Assembly (NCBI GenBank): GCA_963556145.1
Contig: OY744464.1
Location: 6,547,508 to 6,611,507, forward strand
Direction: 5' to 3'
Length of the DNA: 64,000 bases
DNA from: Hygrocybe punicea
Taxonomy: Eukaryota; Basidiomycota; Agaricomycetes; Agaricales; Hygrophoraceae
The translations under genes were made by a program, and so were the position numbers. Numbering within the stretch: position 1 is the first letter of the stretch; each line of letters starts with the position of its first letter. Under the pieces are notes generated by a model, which worked only from the letters and a program-made list of their open reading frames with translations, was not told the DNA's origin and did not search any database. Shown here in pieces: positions 58,001-64,000 of this stretch.

Positions 58001-58178
58001 ACACCTCTGTTTTAGACATGTGGCCCCCTTTCGCCGTGCCTCTCACCTCGTCATCCCATCCGGCCACACTTCCCCACTTATAAGTGCACAAACGCCGCCC
58101 CGCACCACAGATCGCCATGCCATCACCCATCAACTTCACGTGCCACTTCCACTTCATGCATTTCATCCAGGATGACAT
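52021..58178 (-). CDS. Helitron RepHel protein (rolling-circle Rep plus PIF1-type helicase), one amber stop
   Basis: Minus-strand exons: 58178 (or ATG 57893) to 56720, 56666-56562, 56511-52738, 52685-52021. The introns are GT..AG of 50-53 nt; from ATG 57893 the frame sums to 1905 codons. Order: Cys pairs (AVCIVCAREGC; GAVCGECIRKL) and a DUF6570-like block (TPRLSLVNNMWIGDVPHELA); Helitron N-domain (SLWITINPSDTHD); HUH motif GTLHLHIVLWL (about 55.5 kb); two-tyrosine motif WYITNYATKKQ; helicase Walker A GQGGTGKST (53.5 kb), Walker B LVGDFHQFPPV; motifs YKSQGQTI and AYVALSRSKG near the C-terminus. It would nick, strand-transfer and unwind during rolling-circle transposition. An in-frame TAG at 54626-54628 (QGQAL-stop-RYVDACL) breaks it between Rep and helicase. 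The intron 52686-52737 resolves an apparent frameshift. Confidence 0.9.
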
Positions 58179-58771
58179 CGTCCACGTTCACGAATTCCAA
58201 TGGGCGATGCCGCAGAAGAAGAACATGAACGTGCCCCGTCCCCCTTCCTTGCGACTCCACTACGAGTTCATTCCCTGCCGCCGACACGTAAGCCAACTTG
58301 AACGTTCGACATCTGACAACGAACACCCACCCCAACCCCCTTTCAGAAAATACAACAAAACCTCCCACCAATATCGCCTCGTTCGACCATGCACGACGAC
58401 TGGCCAAACGACAACAAATGAGTTAATTTCCACTCCGCACCAATGCTGGGTTCACCCACCTCTTCGGTCCATGTTTTTGACCGCCCTGCCCCTCTCGCTC
58501 TCGCTACATATATCCTTCCTTACGGCCTCCACCATCCGAAACTGAAGGTTTCTCTTTCTAAGACACACCCTCTCAATCTTCGCTGTCTCGGATCCGCCCT
58601 CCCCTCACCGTGCCCTACAATACGGCAATGCCTTCCGAGGTAAAACTCATCACCCCTCTACCGGGTGTTCACCGCAGGTGAATAAATGCCGTTGTCGATC
58701 AGGAGTGCGCCTTTCCGGTTTGGCAGGGATATAAGGGGAAAGGGGGTGCGTTGTCTATTTGGCGTGGGATC

Positions 58772-59914
58772 ATGTCTGTCTTCGACGCAGCAGAACACGT
58801 AAGGACGCTATCAGTGTTGCAAACCTATCTGCCATCGGCCGACTTCATTGCGAGTGCGGGTTGGAAGCAGGAAAGAACGGGGCATGTGCTCGTCGCGAAG
58901 CCCGCGGGCAATGATTTAGTGGCTATTGTCGTGGGGAAAGTGCTTGATAACAGGCTGAATTGTGGAGCGGTCGGTGGTCACAGCGGACGTTATGGGCCCC
59001 TAGAGAAGGCCAAGTACCAATTCACATTGGGCCAGCCGGACGACTCGGCATTTGCAGGAGAATATGACAAGGCGTTGCTCAACATCAAAAAACTGCAGGC
59101 GTCCATTGCGAGGACGGGGAACATGCGGAACCTGGTAATTGAGGAAGGGATTTCCACGAATCTGAGGTTCGGGTCCCCGGTTTTCGAGAGACGGGTATGT
59201 TTTCTGGCGATGTCTTGGACTGAATATGTGTGAATCCATATGCAGGCGCGTCCGATATTGAGGAGGGTTCAGTTTACGGGGGGGGGGGAAGACGGGACGG
59301 GTGGAGGGGGCTTGGAGGAAGGGGAACGTGGTGAGTGAGTCCAAAAGTTACCTGGGAGGTATTTTAATGGCAGTGGCTTGTGTAGAGGAGGTGGATGCAC
59401 TGACGCAAGGGTGGCCCGTGCCAGAGGAGTTTGGTGAAGCCTTTGAGAGGGCCAAATATGAGTATGAGGTGTGTCCGATGAGGCTGTATCGGGAAGACAA
59501 CAGTTATGTGGGACCATTGGAGGCGAATACTGTCATGCGTGAGGCTTTGGTGGAGGTACACTTCCGGTTGGAGCATTTCCACATCGGGTCTGGGGAAGCC
59601 GCTGTCGATTCGTTTACTGGGGTGTTCGAGCAGGTGGTGGTGTTGAGGGCCGGGGCTCCAAAGCCGGTGTCGGTTTATAAGCGGAAGAATTTGGATGAGG
59701 GCCCATACAGGCCAAAGCCGTCGCCAGGCATTGCTAGAGGATTAGGTTCGTGAGTGGATATGGCACGCTGACTGGTTGCTGATGTGTTGCAGGCGTTATG
59801 GATGGCAAGGACTCTTCTGGCCAGGCAGGGGACGTTGTGGGGCCACAGGTGGCCGTGGGGGCAGGGGACAGGGACAAGGAGCGTAAGGGGGGGAAGAAGA
59901 ACACGAAGGGGTAG
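58772..59914 (+). CDS. Second Helitron gene, spliced, unknown function
   Basis: Exons: 58772-59194, 59246-59330, 59374-59745, 59793-59914, giving 333 codons with no stop. The introns are 43-51 nt. The start is the ATG at 58772, about 30 bases after a GGATATAAGG TATA-like motif (58727). The N-terminal half (FDAAEHVRTLSVLQTYLPSA, then DLVAIVVGKVLDNRLNCG) leads to a Gly-rich link and a second half (YEVCPMRLYREDNSYVGPLE). The tail is charged and Lys-rich (DRDKERKGGKKNTKG). The last donor could instead be at 59750, which would give a different Gly/Arg-rich tail. Divergent from RepHel and close to the 3' hairpin end. The beta-rich look and basic tail could fit a nucleic-acid-binding protein, but I do not recognise a family. 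Confidence 0.6.
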
Positions 59915-60110
59915 GTTGGGGGACTCAATGTAGGATCGCACGGACTCAATGTACGATATGAGAGACGATCCGCTGCGCATGTGTGTTTGAAAAAACAGCT
60001 TATATTGGAATCAATAAAAAAATGGGGATGCCAATACGGTCAGTCAGATTTCGGACAAGGTGTTAGGCGAGGCCTGAACATCTCCGGTTCAACAAGCAAG
60101 GTCCCTGGAA

Positions 60111-60135
60111 GACGCGGCCACGCGTCGACCCCTAG
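60111..60135 (+). other. Helitron 3' terminus: hairpin plus CTAG
   Basis: A six-base GC stem with a four-base loop (60111-60126), then GACCC and the terminal CTAG (60132-60135). This structure signals termination of rolling-circle strand transfer in Helitrons. Confidence 0.85.
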
Positions 60136-60339
60136 TTTAATAGTTATCAAAAAAAAAAATTCGGCGGTTATCAACATTCCAAATTTCAATCAGAACTAAA
60201 GCTATTGCCCGCGCAATCGCCCACCCGTCGTCCACCCGTCGTCCACCCATCGCCCACCCATCGCCCACCCGTCGCCCACCTCCCAATCATGACCTGAACC
60301 CAGCTCCGACGTCGACAAAACCAATCAATTTTTTTTTTT

Positions 60340-61310
60340 CGACCTCACACCCACCGTGACGCCATCTCGCCATCTCTCCCGCTCCCGCTCATCCCATCCC
60401 CGGCATCTCCCCTGCCCAAGTATGACGATCTCCCACACCCCACGCCATCTCCCTCGCCCTCGCCGCCATTTCCCACCCTCGATTTCCTGCCAAGCCGTCG
60501 CCCACACCTCCGCCCTCCCCATCATCTCCCTCGTCCACACCCACGCCATCTCCCATCTCCCTCGTCGTCGTCGCCATCTCTCCTCACACTCGCCATCTCC
60601 CACACCCTTGTCGCCCACGCCGCACCCTCGTCGCACACGCGACGCTCATCGCCACGCCGTCGCCACGCTCTCATCGCCCACGCTCTCATCGCCACACTCT
60701 CGTCGCCCACGCTCTCGTCGCCCACATCTAACCCATCCAAAATTGGATCCCCCATGGCCATGCCCGCGCCATCTCCCTCGTCCACACCCACGCCATCTCC
60801 CCACCATCCCATCCCATCACCACGCAATCTCCCACACCCTCTCGTCGCCCTCCCATCGTGCCCCCGCCATCTCCCTCACCCATGTCCACGCCATCTCCCT
60901 CACCCTCATCGCCAACGCCATCTCCCGCCAAGCCACCTCCGCCATCACCTCCCTCGCCCACACCCCACGCCATCTCCCACACCCTCGTCATCCACACCCT
61001 CGTCGCCCACGCCACACCCTTGTCGCCCACGCCCACGCCATCTCCTCACCCTCCCACTCCCTCGTCCCCCACGCCATCTCCTCCCATCCCATCGTGCCAT
61101 GCCCACGCCATCTCCCACACCTCATCACCTACACCCTCGTCGCCCTTCCATCCTATCGTGCCCCCGCCATCTCCCACACCCTCATCACCCACGCTCGTCA
61201 CCCTCCCATCCTATCGTGCCCCCGCCATCTCCCCACTCTCATTCTGTCGTGCCCCCGTACACCCTTGTCGCCCCCGCCATCTCCCCCACCTGCCTCTCCC
61301 CCTACCTCTG
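60340..61310. repeat. Low-complexity centre of the foldback element
   Basis: Degenerate repeats of CGCCCACGCCATCTCCCACA-type text. The long His/Pro/Ser-rich open frames on both strands reflect the repeat and are not called as genes. Confidence 0.7.
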
Positions 61311-61810
61311 TCATCACCTCACGAACCCCACCACCATGTCAATTGACGTTGGAGCTGGGCTCGTGAGGTAAGATTGGGAGATGGGTGGGCAATGGGTGGG
61401 CGACGGGCGGGCGACGAGCGGGCAATGGCGCGGGCAATAGCTTTAGATCTAACAACAACTTTGAATTTAAATAGCTGCCGAAAATCTTACATTTTGATAA
61501 TTATTAAATTTATTATTTTAACGCTACCGAAAGTTTTAATTTTGGCCTGCCTTTAGGTGATGCCTAAATTTGGACTAGAAATTTGAGTAAACTTGGAACT
61601 AAATTATACTTTCCCCTTACAATATAGATCTGATAATTATTTTGATTGCAAGAATAACCTAAAGATGAAAATAAATAAATAAATTAGATATACATTTATT
61701 TGTGACTTAAATTCAATATTTAGGCTAGGCCTAAATGTAAATCTAAAGATTATATTTTGGTGCTAACTTTAGAAATCACTTTAGATCCCGACTAAATGTG
61801 GAAAGTCCTG

Positions 61811-62083
61811 ATGTGTAGTATAATATTTCTGCATTATCAATTACCATTAGCAATTAGCAGCAATTACACTGATTTAGAAGAGATAGTTTTTCTTGATGTA
61901 ATGTTTTCCTAGGTTGGTCTCCTCCACCAAAACCAACCATGATGATGAGAAATGAAGGTCAAACAAACCCGTTGAGCAGCATATTGTGATTATCTTGGCT
62001 GAAGCCTTCAAATTTGGTTTTTCAGAGACATTCCTAAACTCCAAAGAAGGATGCGGCTTTTTGTGGTTATAATTTTAATCACA
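61811..62083. other. Intergenic sequence before the host genes
   Basis: No coding region. It is likely the 3' UTR and downstream flank of the dehydrogenase gene that ends at 62084. Confidence 0.5.
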
Positions 62084-63281
62084 CTACTCAGTGCCAACCG
62101 GCGGCACAGGCGCAGTATCTGTAGCAACAATACCTTTTAAAACTGCAATCTCTGCGTTCAGTATACTGCTCGTGGCAGCGCCGATGGAGACATTGTTGGC
62201 CAGAACCACAAACTTGATGTCTAGAACTGGACACTGCCTGATCCTCCCGACTGATACTCCCGCCCCATCTTGGTAATACCGATCCAACCGTGGCTGCGGC
62301 CTGTCGTGTTCTTCATGCACAGAAATAGCATGTCGTGGTGCCGACGGGCATCCAAGAGTTGATGCATCAGGCGTGTAAGTTGCCAACGCTTCACGGGCCT
62401 GCTGTGGGCTTGGCGGTGGTCTTCGCGAGAACCGTACGGAGACACATTCGGTGTGGCCGTCAATGACGGGAACGCGATTGCATGACGCGGAGACACGAAG
62501 TGGGTGGTGAGCGTGCATGTCAAATGATTTGATACCTTCGTCACCCGGCTCGGAAATCCCTCCAAGAATTTTGAGAGTCTCCCACTCCATCTTCTCTTCT
62601 TCTCCGCCGATGTATGGGATCACGTTGTCCATGATATCGAGACTGGCTACCCCGGGGTAGCCTGCGCCGGAAATGGCTTGCATGGTGGTGACCATGCATG
62701 CCTCAATTGGACCGAATGATTTCTCTAGAGCTGCGAGTGGAATGACGTAACCGGTGGTAGAGCAATTGGCGTTTGTGACAATGAAACCTCTTTTTAGAGC
62801 CGGGGAATGAAGAGACTGTTGTTGTGGTATGATAGAGAGATGCGAGGGATTGACGAGTGGAACGATCAGTGGTACGTGAGGATCTCTACGATAGTTTTTC
62901 GCATTAGAGAATACAACGAGCTCAGCCGCTCGAAAAGCAAACTCTTAACACAACGAATCAGCTTGTTACTAGTAATCATAACCATAATCACACACCGATA
63001 TCTCCAGCGACATCTGCGTCTAAGCCAGAAAACACCACGGCACAATCGGTGAAGTGTTCAGGTCGGCATTCTTTCACTACCATATCTCGAACCATTGATG
63101 GTATGAGGGTCGATTGCTTCCACTGAACAGCTTGGTGGTACGGTTTATTCGCTGATCGCGGAGATGCACCCAACACCTCTATGATAAACCACGGATGGGA
63201 AGCAAGAAGGGTAATAAACCGCTGGCCCACTGTCCCCGTAGCTCCCAAGATACCGACTTTAATTTGCCGCCGGTCTTGCAT
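62084..63281 (-). CDS. HOM2: Aspartate-semialdehyde dehydrogenase
   Basis: Exons 63281-62996 and 62943-62084, with one 52-nt intron, give 381 residues, close to the usual fungal length. The enzyme reduces aspartyl phosphate to aspartate semialdehyde with NADPH, the second step towards threonine, methionine and isoleucine, in the cytosol. The N-terminus holds the dinucleotide-binding motif KVGILGATGTVGQRF; the catalytic cysteine is in VTNANCSTTGYV; the substrate/phosphate region includes AISGAGYPGVASLD; and the second catalytic region is VIDGHTECVSVRF. ATG 63281 is preferred over an upstream in-frame ATG because the Rossmann motif starts within ten residues. The gene appears intact. It is divergent from EMC6 with 88 bp between start cod­ons. 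Confidence 0.95.
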
Positions 63282-63369
63282 GGTCGTTGTAGTGGAGTTT
63301 GGCTCGAAGATCGTGATTTTACACATTTACACCGTGAGAACGAGCGAAAGTTATTCTCATCTCCCAACG
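63282..63369. promoter_or_regulatory. Shared divergent promoter region of HOM2 and EMC6
   Basis: Only 88 bp separate the two start codons, so both transcripts must begin here or overlap the other gene's 5' region. No clear TATA box was found; the sequence shows short CT-rich stretches. Confidence 0.55.
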
Positions 63370-63776
63370 ATGTCGACAACCAGGGAGGCAGCGGCTCAGC
63401 TTATTTATCCTCCGAATGTTTTGCACAATGGTTCGCTGAACACTGTCAAATTCCTTTCCAGTTGCTTCGCAGGAGCGGTAGCGGGCATCTTAGGCCTTGA
63501 GAACTGGCTCGGGTTTGCGTTGTTCGTCGCATCAACGATCTTAACTTCAGCGCTCATTTACACCGTTAATTGCCACCAAAAACCCACAAAATACATTCCG
63601 GGAGGTTTGAGCGAACTTGCCAATCCTGGTCAGGACAATATCTTTACTTTTGTTCTGGTCTGGACGCTATTCTACGGTATGTGAGCTATTGCTGTTATCA
63701 CCTCGATCCGCCGATCTTTTGATGTTCCCAAGGTGTGGTCCATGGTGAGAAGACATCCCGTTTCGAAAGAAGATAA
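63370..63776 (+). CDS. EMC6: ER membrane protein complex subunit 6
   Basis: Exons 63370-63676 and 63733-63776, with a 56-nt intron, give 116 residues, the normal size for EMC6. EMC6 is a core membrane subunit of the ER membrane complex, which inserts tail-anchored and multi-spanning proteins. A short cytosolic start (IYPPNVLHNGSLNTVKFLSS) leads to three membrane segments: SSCFAGAVAGILGLENWLGF, ALFVASTILTSALIYTV and FTFVLVWTLFYGVVHG. The family signature around FYGVVH spans the splice junction, which supports the intron. The C-terminal tail is short and basic. The gene appears intact. Confidence 0.95.
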
Positions 63777-64000
63777 TCTGACCCGCTGACCTTGTCGTGC
63801 TCCAAAAGTGTACGATTAGCAAGCAAACAAGTTGCGTAACTTTGAACCTGGCTTTTCTTCTAGAGGTAAGCTTCCGTTTCTCTCGCCGTCGTTTCTCCCT
63901 GATGATCTATGAAACATCACATTTTCAGACAATTTCACCAGTTCACTACATTTACGGTTGTCGCCCCGACTAGTTAGTCATCGTCGTCAACGTGTGTGGT
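63777..64000. other. Downstream flank, nothing assigned
   Basis: No supported gene within the window. A neighbouring gene may start beyond the right edge. Confidence 0.4.

Larger units (their letters stand above)
51505..60135 (+). mobile_element. Helitron, 8,631 bp, exact ends resolved
   Basis: Begins TCACCTTGCTTGCAAGG at 51505 and ends CCCCTAG at 60135, with A before and T after, the A/T target of Helitrons. A GC hairpin (GACGCG, loop GCCA, CGCGTC; 60111-60126) stands five bases before the terminal CTAG. Joining the flanks gives TAAAATAATGGATTTAATAG, which aligns without gaps to the mirrored arm near 61515 (TAAAATAATAAATTTAATAA), so no target duplication was made. It encodes a RepHel protein on the minus strand and a second spliced gene on the plus strand. 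Confidence 0.9.
51202..61810. mobile_element. Long inverted-repeat (foldback) element, split by the Helitron
   Basis: The left end CAGGAGTTCCAACATTTAG (51202) and the right end, reverse complement of CAGGACTTTCCACATTTAG (61810), open arms of about 500 bp. The left arm is 51202-51504 plus 60136-60340; the right arm is 61310-61810. The centre (60340-61310) is low-complexity CATCTCCC/TCGTCGCCC sequence. Without the Helitron the element is about 2.0 kb. No transposase and no matching target duplication were found. Its intact right arm acts as a reference for the interrupted left arm. Confidence 0.82.

Noticed and set aside
51505..60135. Helitron termini in minus orientation
   Set aside because: The minus strand would start CTAG and end GGTGA, with no TC start or CTRR end; the plus orientation has both plus the hairpin.
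60356..61371. His/Pro/Ser-rich ORFs up to 336 codons
   Set aside because: The sequence is a degenerate CGCCCACGCCATCTCC-type repeat forming the core of the foldback element; composition follows the repeat.

Overview
The window looks like nuclear DNA of a fungus, most likely a mushroom-forming basidiomycete (Agaricomycetes). The grounds are many introns of about 40-60 nt with GT..AG ends, and a mobile-element set typical of that group: a chromodomain Ty3/gypsy element, a BED-finger hAT transposase, and a Helitron whose protein has an N-terminal DUF6570-type region. The species cannot be named from this sequence. Ordinary host genes occur only at the edges: an intron-rich WD40 membrane protein (1-2192) on the left, and on the right aspartate-semialdehyde dehydrogenase (62084-63281, minus) divergent from EMC6 (63370-63776). 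Nearly everything in between is nested transposable elements.

Left block (3.3-22.8 kb): a solo LTR with a perfect 5-bp target duplication (TSD); a palindromic MITE cut by a small non-LTR insertion; a non-autonomous hAT with 8-bp TSD; an unidentified decayed coding region; a gag-only LTR element on the minus strand that itself carries a palindromic MITE, a solo LTR and a hAT; a decayed gypsy pol; a minisatellite-rich element; a second gag-only LTR element with 148-bp LTRs; and another near-perfect palindrome.

Middle block (22.8-43.6 kb): a full-length Tf1/sushi-like gypsy element (23577-32472, TSD CAAGC) sits in the right arm of a palindromic MITE. A solo LTR (TSD ACGC) and a 2-kb TIR element interrupt its pol, and the latter contains a further hAT-like element full of GCT repeats. 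The LTR promoter and the sequence just after the 5' LTR suggest self-primed reverse transcription. Then follows a very AT-rich, CpG-poor, gene-free stretch (32.5-38.3 kb) and decayed coding remnants.

Right block (43.6-61.8 kb): a hAT transposon whose 805-codon transposase becomes continuous once an inserted gag-only LTR element is discounted; two nested palindromic MITEs; and an 8.6-kb Helitron (51505-60135) whose exact ends are fixed because it sits in one arm of a long inverted-repeat element whose other arm is the uninterrupted control. It has TC and CTAG termini, a 3' hairpin, A/T flanks, a RepHel gene on the strand opposite to its termini, and a second spliced gene of unknown function.

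No previously unknown host pathway was recognised. The most notable items are the resolved Helitron with its unknown second gene, the self-priming gypsy element, and the gag-only short-LTR families.
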